Shown here: in pieces, positions 1 through 11,654 of the stretch
How the letters are laid out: the number at the start of each line of letters is the position of its first letter
How positions within the stretch are numbered: the first letter of the stretch is position 1
The notes under the pieces: model-generated
Told to the model about the DNA's origin: nothing
The model's database searches: none
The model's input: the letters and a program-made list of their open reading frames with translations, nothing else
Program-made: the position numbers and the translations under genes
NCBI GenBank assembly: GCA_001599715.1
Contig: BCHU01000007.1
Location: 687,586-751,585, forward strand
Direction of reading: 5' to 3'
DNA: 64,000 nucleotides
Source of the DNA: Phaeotremella fagi
Lineage: Eukaryota; Basidiomycota; Tremellomycetes; Tremellales; Phaeotremellaceae

Positions 1-455
1 CTTATGGTATTTCTAAAAATAAGGGGATATAGGTAATCAATCAATCTCCCAGCAAGAACAGCAGGTGATCACCGAACAACGGTCCGGTTAAACAGTCACT
101 AAGTAATAATTGATTCCGCTAATGACTTTCTTGTTATTTACTAATACCATTAGTAACTTTATTTACGGAGGTAAGTAAGTTATTATTAGTGGCGCCCCAC
201 TAAACTCTGACGACTATCCCTCCTGAGATCATCCACAGCAAGCACTTTCCTTTATCTTTTGCTTTCTCTTTTCCTTCTCCTTAAAATCTTATCCAATACT
301 CACATGTATCCTTCAGGACAAGTCTCTTATTTCAACTCTATTCTAGTCATCTAATTATCAGTATATCCTCAATCTCACCCTTGGACCATGATACACCCAA
401 CACCAACCAAAACCAGTCACAACAGACATCGAGCACGTCTCAAGGATCGACCACC
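1..455. other. Upstream region of the first gene
   Basis: No protein gene seen. A 7-bp inverted repeat (TTAGTGG, CGCC loop, CCACTAA) lies at 186-203. Two short upstream ORFs are present: ATG at 303 (ends about 353) and ATG at 388, which stops at 465 and overlaps the likely main start at 456. The stretch from about 230 is pyrimidine-rich and looks like a fungal promoter/5' leader. Confidence 0.5.
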
Positions 456-3400
456 ATGGATATAACCTCTGAATCTTATCCCACAGAGATGCCACCCCCT
501 TCATCAACTTCTATCCCTCGACCACCTAATCGTCCCAAATCATCATCATTGTCTTCATCAAACATCTTACAATCTCGCTTAGAAAGGAGTGATTCAGGTT
601 CAAACACATCAATGCGGTCTATTTCAGTCAATGGTAACCCTAACAATTCAAACTTTAATCCTAATCACCATCAACCCACACATCCATCTAATCTACACGT
701 GTCGACCTTACCTCCAAGTCCTAGACAACTTCTCAACGGAAATGAACGTTCAACTTCTTCTTTAACCACGACTTCTGTTTCATCAAGAAATAAAATCGAA
801 TATCCAATATCACCTAAATCTCATTCACCAACTTATCAACCTATTCAAGTTGAACACGAGTCTCCAACAGATTTGCTAGCTTCTCAGGATTCCTATATGC
901 CCCCTGAGCGAAGATCATCTCAGGATAGACGGGTACGATCAGAAACTGGACCTTATCGACGTACTTCATTGATAAATCATGGTAAACGACCATCAATCAT
1001 TACAGGTGGTTACGAAACCAGTTCAGACGATAGTTCTGAGAACGAGCCCAACGCTAAAGTCACTACTTCACCTCAACGTCCCCTTCATGGTCTAGGTATA
1101 GGTAACACGGAAACCGGCAGAAGGAGAGCCCAAACTTTGATGTTACCTTTCGACGAAAGAGCAACAGAGAGTAGTGGTAGTTTTAAATTTTCTTCAAGAC
1201 ATCGACCAAACGAACGTAGGATCTCATCAGCTAAATCAGGAATCAGATCACCTACCTCACCAAGAAGTCCAGCACTCTCACCGCAACTCGTTCAACGATC
1301 TTCATCAAGATTATCAAATATGGCAACTTCGAGATCTGATAATCATATTACCAACTCGGCTGGGCCAAGTAGATTACCCTCTGCTACTTTAATGACTCGA
1401 TCCTCTTCTGGTCAAGGCAGATTAGATGTTAGAGGTAGTAGTCCAGAAAGTCGAAAGAAGGGTAAAGAGAGAGACAGGGATAATAGAAAACCTGGTGGTT
1501 TGGCTGCTAGTTTTGGATTTGGCGGTGGCAACAGAGAAGCTGCTTTGACAACAGGTATGATTTCCTCAGAAAGTGTCACTGACGATAGACCAAATACATA
1601 ATCTACTCAACGATACGGATATAGCATCGGCTCTAAGGTTTATTAACAATCCTCACTCATTGGCAGTTAATCGACCTTTCCCTCTAGACCTCCCGTCAAC
1701 GAATTCTACACCAGGCGCAAGTCGACCCACTTCACCTCAAGAAATATCTAGACATCATGAACCATATCTCGTATCTGCTCCACCTGCGTTAACAGGACAA
1801 GATAAACATTCTCGAGAGAGAACTCTATCAGCTGCAAGTTCCCTCGCACCGGATTGGGGTGTGGCGAGAAGGAAACCTAGTTTAGAAGGATCGAATCTGA
1901 TTGAACGACGTCAACGAGCTAATTCTAGAGCTGGATTGCAAGCTGAAGAAGGTGGTCATGTGGCTTTCACTCATCATGTTCCTGCTACGATTGATGATGA
2001 GGAGGCGACAGAGGATGGTACGGTGGAAGCTGAATCTGTGGTCACAGAAACGGCAGAACAACCTCTCAAACGTGCACCTACTAAATCGGAAGCAGCCAAA
2101 ACGAAAGAAAGTGTTGGTAAAAGGAATAGACTCAGTTCATTGTTCCATGTCAAGAAGAAGAAAAGTGTCGAAAACGTAACCAAAGTTGTGGTCGACACTT
2201 CCAAATCAAATCGTCAATCCGAACTTGAAGCTCAAAGGACTGAAAAGGAAATTGAAATGAGAAGGAAAGAACAAGAAAGAAGGGAAGCAGAATTAGATCA
2301 AGAAAGACGGTATAGGGCTTTAACTCAGGTCGCAGCTCATCCTGAATCCGAACGTCATGCTTATAAAACTGCTTCTCATCTTCAAGCGTTCTATAATTTG
2401 ATTTTTGACGGGTTGGAGAGTCCACCGAGGATGAATCCATTGGCTGTTCTTCGTTGGAGAAGTCGATCTGAGGAACAGAACGAGGCTAAAGTCAAATGGG
2501 AGGAGGAACAGAAGAGAGCGACTGAGATCGCTGCCGTTCATGGTCATGGTACTACACCTGGAGGGCCATCACATTGGATCCCAGACTCCAGATTCAACAA
2601 CGGTATACATTCAAGTCCAGTCAGCGTAACTTCATCCACATTAGGTCGTAGGATCTCACGTCAATCCAACGAAAGTGGTAGACCAACTTCGAGTCCACGT
2701 CGAAACGGGAGAAAAAATCGTACAAGATTACACGGGTTTGAATCAGCCAACGAATGGTTATATTCAGTCGAAGATGTATCAGCTTACAAAGCTTGTGATG
2801 GAGTTGTCAATTATTTCATTCCGCCTCGACCACCGATCTCTAATGCTTCTATCAGTGAGACGTCTGAATTGGAACGCGATGAGTTGGGTAGTTTACGGAA
2901 AAAATCTGAAGCTGGAAGTTCGGTTTCTGGGAGTTTGAATAAAGACGTGGATGGGAGATCGAGAATCGTTTCCGCTTCTTTGGCTTCTCTTGTCGATGTT
3001 GATAATCAATTAAGTCCAGAGGGTAGTTTGGCTTTATCTAGATCAACTTCGATTGATACACATCGTAGAACTGGTAGTAGGGATTTCGTACCTGTGAGTC
3101 AAGAGGGGTTTCAATTATGTCTTTTCACTAACTGTTGTTAGATGAATCATCGGGTTCATCATCAACATTCTGGATCTATCAATTCAAACTCTTTAACTCA
3201 AGCTCTTAAATCACCTTTCGAAAAATTAGGTAACGCAGCTCGAAGACGTACGATGCCTCATTTCACTGGTATACAAGATGAGAACGAGAGTCATCCAGAG
3301 GATTCTAAAAAAAATGGAAACCATTCACCACATATCAACAACAACGTCGTACATCCAAGAAGTCTGGCTGTACCTATCGCCGTCAAGAAGGATTCAAGAA

Positions 3401-4844
3401 TCCCTTTCAGGAAACAACATCATCCGTTTGATCCTCAATCACCTTCAGATGATGATCATCGTGATTTCCATTTACGTAAATTATTCCTTAAAGGTCAAAG
3501 ATCTACTAGTTTATCGATTGAGAACAGACCAGGTCAACAGTTTGAATCTAGAGATTCGAATCAGACGATTAAAAATCGACAGGAAGAACTTGATCTTCTT
3601 GAACAGACTTTAGCCAGAGAAACAGCGTTTAGGGATCAAGCGTCTATCAAAAATCAAACTCAAATCGAATTGATGACTGAGATCAGAATCCAACAAGTCG
3701 AAGATGAGATTTATCAGGAGAGATTAAATAAAGTTATCAAAGGTCGTGAGAAAATCAATAAAATCGATGAAGATCTCGAAGGGATCAACGGGGTTTTCGA
3801 TCATTATTTGAATCAAATCGAACAGATCTCTACCATTGCCAAGGTAACTGCTGAGGTTGATGTTGAATGGCCTGGATTGGAGTTGATCGATATCTCTAAA
3901 CGAAAGGTGATAAGGAATTATCTGACTGAATTAGATCATGATCATGATCATGAGATCCATGATACCCTTTCACCACTTCGTGAGAGGTTGAACGATTCTG
4001 GATCGAATTCGGATAGGTTGATTAGAACAAGGGTTGTTGGAATGGGTACTTCGAATACGAGAATTACGAGAAGGAAACAGAGTGTACAAGGGAACGGGAA
4101 TATTTTACATTCACCTCAACAACAACAGTTATTACAACAACTCCCATCGCTCTATTCGTTCGGTATCAAACCATGGCCTAGACGAAGTTCGATAGATCAT
4201 AACGATAACAACAAAAAAGTTGATCCGATCAACAAAGTTGAATTGACTTTGGGATATTTCACGAAAAAACGACAAGATGTCTTAACGAAACGGGAGGAAA
4301 CTGTTCGATCGCTTCATGGGATGATTGGGAGGATTGACGGTTTGATAAAACAGAAAGATCAGGTTAGGGTTTGGATCAAGAAATCGTTAGAGAAGGTGAG
4401 TACTTGCACCGAATCATCTTGCGTATTCTTACTTTTTGAACTTAGAATCATTCTCTTCAACTTACGGTTGATCTTTTGAATCGACAACTTCGAGGTAACA
4501 ATCGACAAAATCTCACTAAATTCTATGACAACCTAGCGAATTTCGCGGTTAAAGGTTTGGCCTCACCTATCTTTAGGTTCGGTTATGGGGTTTACTACAC
4601 TTTTAAATGGGTTTGGATAATGAATTTCCCTTCTCGCAAGAGAAAGTCCAAGTCGACGTCGAAAACCAAATCGAAACCAGTTTCACAAGATGTCGATGAA
4701 ATTCCACCTTTGACACCGTCATCTTCTAGTTTCGAGATTGATACTTTACATGATAGACCTGGGGCTTTTAGTATTGGTAGTACATCTGTTTTGATTGGGT
4801 TTATCTTTGGTTTGATAGCTGTGTTTTGGTATTTGGGTGATTAG
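456..4844 (+). CDS. Large Ser/Pro-rich tail-anchored protein with coiled coil, function unknown
   Basis: Exons 456-1554, 1589-3093, 3142-4395 and 4446-4844 give 1,418 aa. All junctions are GT-AG and phase-consistent. The first intron is only 34 nt; the second (48 nt, branch CACTAAC) holds the in-frame stop that ends the open frame at 3141. I chose the start at 456 because of its CCACC context; the frame upstream of it has no ATG. The N-terminal third is low-complexity Ser/Thr/Pro with many SP/TP sites. A short conserved-looking helix (DIASALRFINNP) opens exon 2. Basic/acidic helices follow, then a long coiled coil with heptads of E/Q/I around residues 1,130-1,210. A single hydrophobic segment (SVLIGFIFGLIAVFWYLG) ends the protein, so it is probably tail-anchored in an internal membrane facing the cytosol. 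I do not recognise the family. A tethering or scaffold role is possible but is inference only. Confidence 0.75.
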
Positions 4845-5053
4845 TAATGGCACGATGAGGATGCGGTATTTTTGGTTGTATACCCATAGCATTTTGATGA
4901 AAGTTTCATGTCTAGTTTTTAAATTTGCGGAATGTAGATCAAATGGCGTATGAGTTTGGCACACCAAAAAACGATAATGTGATGAAACCAGAACACATGA
5001 AGGTATCAAATACGATGTACGATGTACATTAAATACAAGTACTTGTACAGTAA

Positions 5054-6473
5054 TCACGACCCATTCAATTCCTCATATCGACGTAATTTACCTCTAACCT
5101 TCCAATCCCCACCCTCACCATCAGTCTCACCAGACAAAGCACCTAAACCTTTTCTACCAATCTTGAAATCAGTTTTGATAGGTTCAGAAATCCCTTGAAG
5201 GTTCACACCAAGTCCTTGACCAGGTTTCCAACCTTGAATCTCCAGTAGATTCTTAGCGATCTTGGAAATCCCATCACTCTCCTTAGTAGGCGGCGTAGTC
5301 GATACCGGTGGTGTGTTATCCCTCGAATCTTCACCTTTCGGATACATCTTTCTTCTGATCGCTGATCTATCTATATACTCGGATTTTCTTTTCACGTTGG
5401 AATTGGGTTGACCATGACCGGGATTTAACAAGTTTTCACGTAAATTCATTAACTCCTTTTTCCTATTTAATTCCCTATTCCAATTCTTCTCTTTAGAATC
5501 CATCGACCATTTATCTGAATTACCAACCCATTTCTCTCCTCTTTCAATGATGAACGATCGTTCGTCTTTGTCCTCATTTTCATTGGTCATAGGTAATTTC
5601 TTTTCCATGTAGGTGTCGTAAAAGATTTCATTTTGATTCTTGATTTGACATTGATCACAAGGCCATTTATCGTGTAGATGAACGATGAAAGATGTTTGAC
5701 CTATGATCAGTTTCGTTTCGTTTTCAAGTTTAATCGGTTGGGAATGGGTTTTCGATTCTGAAATTCGTTTTCTTGGTTTTTTGGTGGAATTCGAATCAGT
5801 CAACAGATCTGTTAAATATGTTCCATGGGTTGAACCTGGTCGCACCATCAGTTCTTGCCATCTCGTTGTGGATTATTTGTTATCACTGACCTAGATCAAC
5901 GATCCACCAGGCATGTTTTTGATCGTCATCTGCACCTAAACCCCAGTATATGACCGCATGGGTTTTACTGGTTTCCATTTCTTTAACTCTGATTCTAGCT
6001 TGACCACCCTTCTCACATCTATCTCTACCTATTTCGATCCCTCCTTTCCTAGTGTCAATGATAGCTACGTGACCACAAGGTAGTGAAGGTGAAGAATGAA
6101 CAACGAGACGTAGTAGTTTATCATTGTTGCCAACAATCTTAGGAATGTCCTTTGTAGTACTACGTGTCTTCGAGGATGTCTCTACCAACCACGATTGATC
6201 CCCTCCATAAGCAGGATGTCGATCTTGTCTAGGAACCGAAGTCGAAGTCAAAGTGAAATGAGCCAATTCATTTTCATCCATCAAAGCCCCCCAACCAACA
6301 TTATCTTCAATCTCACCTTCCTCTTTTATCACTGACGATGATTCAGCTGAATAAAAATCTTTCGCGGGGATGTAGGACCATTCACCGGTTGTTGGATTGG
6401 GGATCGCGTAGGTTTGAGTTGAATTTTGGAAGTAGATCGCTTGGTTGGGATCGTAGATCCATTCTTCTGACAT
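5054..6473 (-). CDS. FHA and G-patch protein, AGGF1-like
   Basis: Complement of 5891-6473 and 5054-5835, 454 aa. The 55-nt intron splits the FHA core exactly: exon 1 ends DLG and exon 2 continues STHGTYL, which restores the canonical FHA motif. Domain order: an aromatic N-terminus with OCRE-like repeats (WIYDPNQAIYFQN, about 5-35), an acidic linker, the FHA domain (about 110-250, phosphothreonine-binding loop residues R, S and H visible), a charged linker, and a C-terminal G-patch (GWKPGQGLG). The same order occurs in human AGGF1 and in fungal G-patch/FHA proteins, which are nuclear and linked to RNA processing. The G-patch usually activates a DEAH helicase. It shares a divergent upstream region with the acetyltransferase gene on the other strand. 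Confidence 0.85.
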
Positions 6474-6920
6474 GGGTCGGGGTGTCAGTAGGTATTGATT
6501 GATGGTCTTAAAGGTTCAAGATTTGGGCCATTGTTAGTGACGAAATGGAGATGGATCGATGCCCGTCTACATCCTTTGGTTGCTAAGAGCATAACATCAT
6601 TCTGCATACTCACGATCTACTTGGTTGTACTTGCATCTCTTTGAATTGACTTGTTCTTTCACCTTCTTTCAATCCAATGCAAGACTTAACTTGTTCTATT
6701 CCATTCTTGTTCCATTCCCATTCTTCTATGCTTTTCTTCCTTCCTGCGCACGTTCGTAATAGTTTAAATTCCCGTTCCTGATTTACGCGCCCTGATATTG
6801 ATGTCAATTGCATTGATTTATTTTTAAAAGTTTTATCTTTCCACTTCGAATCTCTCCCTTTTTTATCTTATCAGTCAAACCCTCATTCACACGACCAAAA
6901 CATTGCGTTAAATATCAACA
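6474..6920. promoter_or_regulatory. Divergent promoter region
   Basis: 447 bases between two start codons pointing apart. It is pyrimidine-rich toward the right-hand gene (run of CT and TTTT about 6,820-6,880). The short open frame on the minus strand here has no ATG of its own and no recognisable content. No TATA box is obvious. Confidence 0.5.
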
Positions 6921-7943
6921 ATGTCTACTGAGAAAGATCAAGTCGTTGTTCCAGAATACGAGAATGACGGAGTTCAAATCTATGACGATCAGGTGGATTC
7001 GAAAACTGTTAAAATGTTAGTTGGTCAAGGTATCATGGAGGGATTAGCTCATGCTAACAAGAAGAGTATGTGTAACTGCTCCCAAAAGAGAAACAAAACT
7101 CACACCCTCGTAGCCTTCATGCACCCAATCATCTTCATTCTCTGGGTAGCTATATCCCTAGGAATAGATTACAGAATGTCATGGTTCCCTATCCCAGGAG
7201 TGATGTTATCTTATTTCGCCCCATTCATAGCTTTCGGTCTAGTAGCTCTACCTTTACTAGGAGCCATCGAACTCTATCATCGACCTAAATTCACTGCCCT
7301 CCTCCGTAAAATAATAGGATCACCAGATATGGTCTCCATAGATCGTTATTACTCCGCCCCCCAATCTTTAACCCTAGTAACCAAATTCCAAGACAACGTA
7401 GTCGGTTTCATAGCTTTGGACGGTTATCGACCATTAAAAGAAATAGGTACTGTCCTAGGTGACGACGACGGTAAAGTCGGTGAAGAGAATATTGAAATTA
7501 TCGATGAATTGTTCAAATCTAAAACCGGTGGGAAATCGACACCGACATTACGAAAAAGAAAAATCACCTCGAAATCGACTGATGGGGGGGAGAACGAGGG
7601 AACAGTCCAAATAAGACATTTGGACGTCGATCAACCATACAGAAAAGCTGGTATCGCAACGGAATTACTCTTAACCTCCTTGGACCATGTGTTCAACATT
7701 CAACCCATTCCTAAAATCAAAAAATCAAAATCAAACGTCGAACGGGTTATCGTCCAATCTAATCCTTTATCGATCGGTGGGAAACATTTACTCAAGAAAT
7801 TCGGTTTCAAGAAAGTTTCAAAAGATTTGACTGTGGATTGGCCGGTTAATGGTTCGATTGGTTTGTTTGGGTGGAAAGGGGCTTATTACAGTTTAAGTAA
7901 AAGTGATTGGGAGGCTCAAAGAGATGTTTTGTTCCCTTCATAA
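6921..7943 (+). CDS. Membrane-anchored GNAT-family N-acetyltransferase
   Basis: Single exon, 340 aa, with a good start context (caacaATG). Two adjacent hydrophobic segments (about 65-88 and 93-117) form a hairpin in the N-terminal half. A GNAT fold follows. The acetyl-CoA-binding motif A is visible as the segment RHLDVDQPYRKAGIATELL near residue 235, matching R/Q-x-x-G-x-G/A. The last third contains the usual late beta-strand region (GFKKVSKDL). This layout (two membrane spans before the GNAT domain) resembles the NAT8-like and fungal membrane GNAT proteins, which act on lipids or proteins at the ER. The substrate cannot be told from sequence. A poly-basic insert of about 40 residues separates the first strands from motif A. 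Confidence 0.8.
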   Translation: MSTEKDQVVVPEYENDGVQIYDDQVDSKTVKMLVGQGIMEGLAHANKKSMCNCSQKRNKTHTLVAFMHPIIFILWVAISLGIDYRMSWFPIPGVMLSYFAPFIAFGLVALPLLGAIELYHRPKFTALLRKIIGSPDMVSIDRYYSAPQSLTLVTKFQDNVVGFIALDGYRPLKEIGTVLGDDDGKVGEENIEIIDELFKSKTGGKSTPTLRKRKITSKSTDGGENEGTVQIRHLDVDQPYRKAGIATELLLTSLDHVFNIQPIPKIKKSKSNVERVIVQSNPLSIGGKHLLKKFGFKKVSKDLTVDWPVNGSIGLFGWKGAYYSLSKSDWEAQRDVLFPS

Positions 7944-8117
7944 ATTCGTGTCACCATTGAATATGTTTCTTCATTCATAATTGATCTTTATAATCACCTC
8001 AGATCTTGATAATCACCTCAATCTTCTTCATATCAGATATACCCTAATTCATGCATTATCATAAAACATTAACAATTACATTGATTGGTAATGGAGACCA
8101 GTACAAGCCCTCAATAG

Positions 8118-10850
8118 CTATTCAGGTATCCTACCGAAATTCGATACAGGTGGGAAACCATATGAAGTCCTAGAATCAACCCGATACAAAGATGGTTTAG
8201 GTTTCATGACGCGTTCAGCGACTCCGACCAAAGAATTACTCGTCCACGATCTCTGTAAATTCGAATTCATCCCCATCCCCATGCCAATCCCGACCATCCC
8301 ATCTGAAGATAACGAAAATCGTCTTGACCCATTACTATGACTGCTATCCCTATTCTGATAAATCGAAGGTGGTGAATCATCAACATCATCCGATCTTCCA
8401 TCTCGATCTTTATTAGATATCTTGCCTTTCTCCAATTCATTATTGTTGTTATTCTTCGAACCCAATCGATAGATCCTTTTCCGTTTCGCTTTAAATTTGA
8501 TACCATCGTCATTATGGTTCCCAACGATATTCGTTGAAACGTTCAAACCGCTAGAAGTGAATTGATGATGTTGATGTTGGTTCATACCACCTACACCTAA
8601 ACTTGAAGAATTCGAACCTGATTTACCGAGATGCGGGAAACTTCTTACAGCGATGTGTTCATGTCCACGGGCGTACGGTGATAAAGTATGATTCGAATGT
8701 GAGAGTGTAGCCAATTGTGATACTGAATTGTTTAACGGTAAAGTGAACCCCCCCGGACCAATATTTCTAGGTGGGAAACTACTTCCTGTTGATGTCCCCG
8801 TGAAACTCGGGGTTCTTGCATGGACGTTCTGATGACCAGACGGTATTTTCTGATCTTTCGGTATATCCATCGACATTGATCTAGACGATGGGATTCGTGA
8901 TGAAGGCGTTGTGTTAGATGTTGATCTGTTGTTATGTGTTCCATCAAACGTTTCTCTCTCCCAACTTGAACCGGTATGTGTACCAGATGAAGGTGCCGTA
9001 CCAGATTGTCTACGTGATAACGGATGTCGGAAAGACGAAGATTTGAGTAAAGGAGATGAAATAATGTTTGGTTGAGGTGCGAACGATTCTGATCTGGTGA
9101 CATGATGACCTGAATGGAAAACGTCTGATCGTGTCGTTGCTAGACGTCGAAGACTTGATGGTCCAGGTCCACCTTGGGCACGATACGACGATCCACCCAG
9201 ACCAGGTGTTGCTAAAGGTGTGAAAACAGGTCTTCGAAGGCTCTAACGCAAAATAAATTTTCAGTACATTGTTCGATAAACATCAAAACACAACATCACT
9301 CACTCCGATAGTTGAACTTGCGCCTCCAACAGAACTAGCTCTTGCAGTAACACTTCCACCAGTAGCTGTCCCACTTGGACTAGGCATCGCGATCCCAGCT
9401 TCTGACGGAGCCCTGATCCTTGATTGAGAATGATAAACTCTTGGACGAGTGACGACGCCACCACCAACAGCAGGGAAAGTTTCCCATTCAACAGCATCTT
9501 CATCACCGTATCTCGAAGAAGAATCGATCGTCCCCGAACGATTCCTATTGATCAATTGTAAACTTTCTTCCATCTCGACAAGATCGAAACTTCTCGAGAC
9601 GGAGTCATCGATATCATCTTCGTCATCAACGTCTCCTCTGTCGCCTCTTGAATATCCTAACGAGTTGGTATTCATTAAACCTCCTAAACCTCGACCTTCA
9701 CCTTCCCTAGCCTTTTCCCATAATCTACCGAAAGCTTCATATCCACTATGAGTGGGTAGACCTTCAGGTCTCAATCCATATGTCGGATCGTAATCTTCAA
9801 TATCAGGGAAAACCGTATACGAAGTCGGTGAATCTGAAGCTGCCATTGACGGTCGTCTATTCCTAGCTTGTGTGGCTTTCTGTAAAGCTCTCCTTCTTGG
9901 TGTCAGATTAATGTTAGGAGACGGTACGTAAGGTGGGAATATCTCTTTTTCGACATGAGGATCGTTAGGGTCGATTTCGTCGTCATCCTCGTTTTCCTGT
10001 TTTGACGATGTTCCAGAAGTTGATCCAGCGTATTCACCGCCGTCTCTATAAGGTAGCTCAACCTTCCCACCGACACCACTATTGCTGAACCAACGTTGAC
10101 TGAGTCTATGGATTATACCTGGTAAATCCTCTCTAAACATCTCTCTCAATTGACCTTCAATTTCTTGTTGTAAATAACCTCTTATCACCTCTACACTATC
10201 GAATGTTGAAGATACATCGACGTTTTGGAGGGGATCATTTTTGAATACTAACGTTATACCTTTTGAGGCTGAAACTACCAGAATCAGAATCGCTCTTAGA
10301 TGTAAAAGTGAGAGTCGAAGTGTCATTGGTACAAGAAGTGGTTGAGATGCAAGAAGCGGCGTTGACAGCGGAAGCGTTGAGGAAGGTAGTAAATTAGGAT
10401 TATGTGAAAGAGGATTAGCCTAAAGAGTGTGCTTAATATTTCTTGAGATCGGGATATCAGAAAAATCATACCTGCACTCTACATCTGACTTCAAGCCAGG
10501 CATCCCCTTGATAACCTAATCGTAAAATCCCACGAAACCGATCCAAAGATAAATCACCAATCTCCAAAAGGGTTAAAGTAGGGGGCTAAAAGTAGGTCTA
10601 AGCACTCTAATCTCGATTCAGAGGAGATGAGCATACCTGAGTACCCATACTTAATTCAACAACTTCAATTCTACCTTGAATGACAGGTGGTTTATTCCCC
10701 TTTAAACGGATGTAAAATCAGTATCATCGAGTTATAGACGTGACGTATGAATATATGTACCTTGTTCAAAGCAGCTTCCAACATCCCCTTGGCATCTTCA
10801 TGAAAAGCTGGCGAAAAAGCTGTTGACCAAGATGGAAAGACGAATGACAT
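8118..10850 (-). CDS. MDM34: ERMES complex subunit Mdm34 (SMP domain)
   Basis: Complement of 10761-10850, 10637-10699, 10472-10585, 9304-10419 and 8118-9242, 835 aa; all junctions are in phase 0. The first 90 residues ([20 protein letters not shown], then [20 protein letters not shown]) are diagnostic of Mdm34. The SMP lipid-binding domain occupies roughly residues 1-220 and ends near [11 protein letters not shown]. The rest is a long Ser-rich, presumably disordered tail, as in other basidiomycete Mdm34 proteins, with a basic patch ([11 protein letters not shown]) near the end. The protein sits at mitochondrial outer membrane-ER contacts with Mmm1, Mdm10 and Mdm12 and supports phospholipid exchange and mitochondrial shape. 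Three of the first four exons are under 120 nt. Confidence 0.95.
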
Positions 10851-11654
10851 TGTAAAGAAAAAATGGTTGTTAGAGCTTTGACTGAGATCCGACCAGAAAA
10901 AGAATCAAGATAAAGGTTGTAAGTTTACAGATATGGATAGATAAATTTTGGTTTAATTATGAACTATTGATCATGTTGGATGATTCTTCAGTTGTTATAT
11001 CGAATCGAAAGAAGGGAAATGTAGATAGAAAATGTTTTAGCGGATGTTTGAAGTTTGAGAAATGGAAAAAAGAAAATAAATAAACGTAAGTAAGGGATAC
11101 GAACGCGGTCGGCTTTGTCTGTGTGGTGGTGGTGATAAAGATGAGAAGGAGGGATGGTTCAAGCTAGTTTGAAAGGATAGTCATGCACAAAGATGGACGT
11201 AATTGACATAAGGTAGCTTGATTGATATCAGTTGTCTTTAAGGAAGAATACTTATCGCATAACATCTCCAAACACATTTCGCCAACTACAAGTACGAATG
11301 ACCACTGCTGTCTTCTCCCCTTCGATACCAGCTACCATGTGCCTTCCCTTGATAAGAATGATCTCCTTTCAACACAATCAGATCACCGATATTAATTAAT
11401 CTCAGCCTGGACATATGCGTCTCTTGGGTAATATATAAGATGCGACTGAATGAGATAGTCACCCATGAATTATCTCATATCTGTTGCCACCTAAATTTAT
11501 CTATTTCAGGAACCTTTTAACCTTTCAACAACTCTTCGCTTTTTGTTCTCAACAACAATTTCATATTCAACACTCATCTGTACATTCATTGAAGTTATTA
11601 ATGTAAGTTCTTTTACATGTTCCAAATATATAATCGGTCGTGAGGGTTTCGAAT
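10851..11654. promoter_or_regulatory. Divergent promoter region
   Basis: About 800 bases between the MDM34 start and the Q-rich gene start. No coding frame is supported. A pyrimidine-rich leader precedes the right-hand gene (about 11,510-11,600). An ATGTAAGT at 11,601 could be a splice donor of a 5'UTR intron, or a two-codon upstream ORF. Confidence 0.45.
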
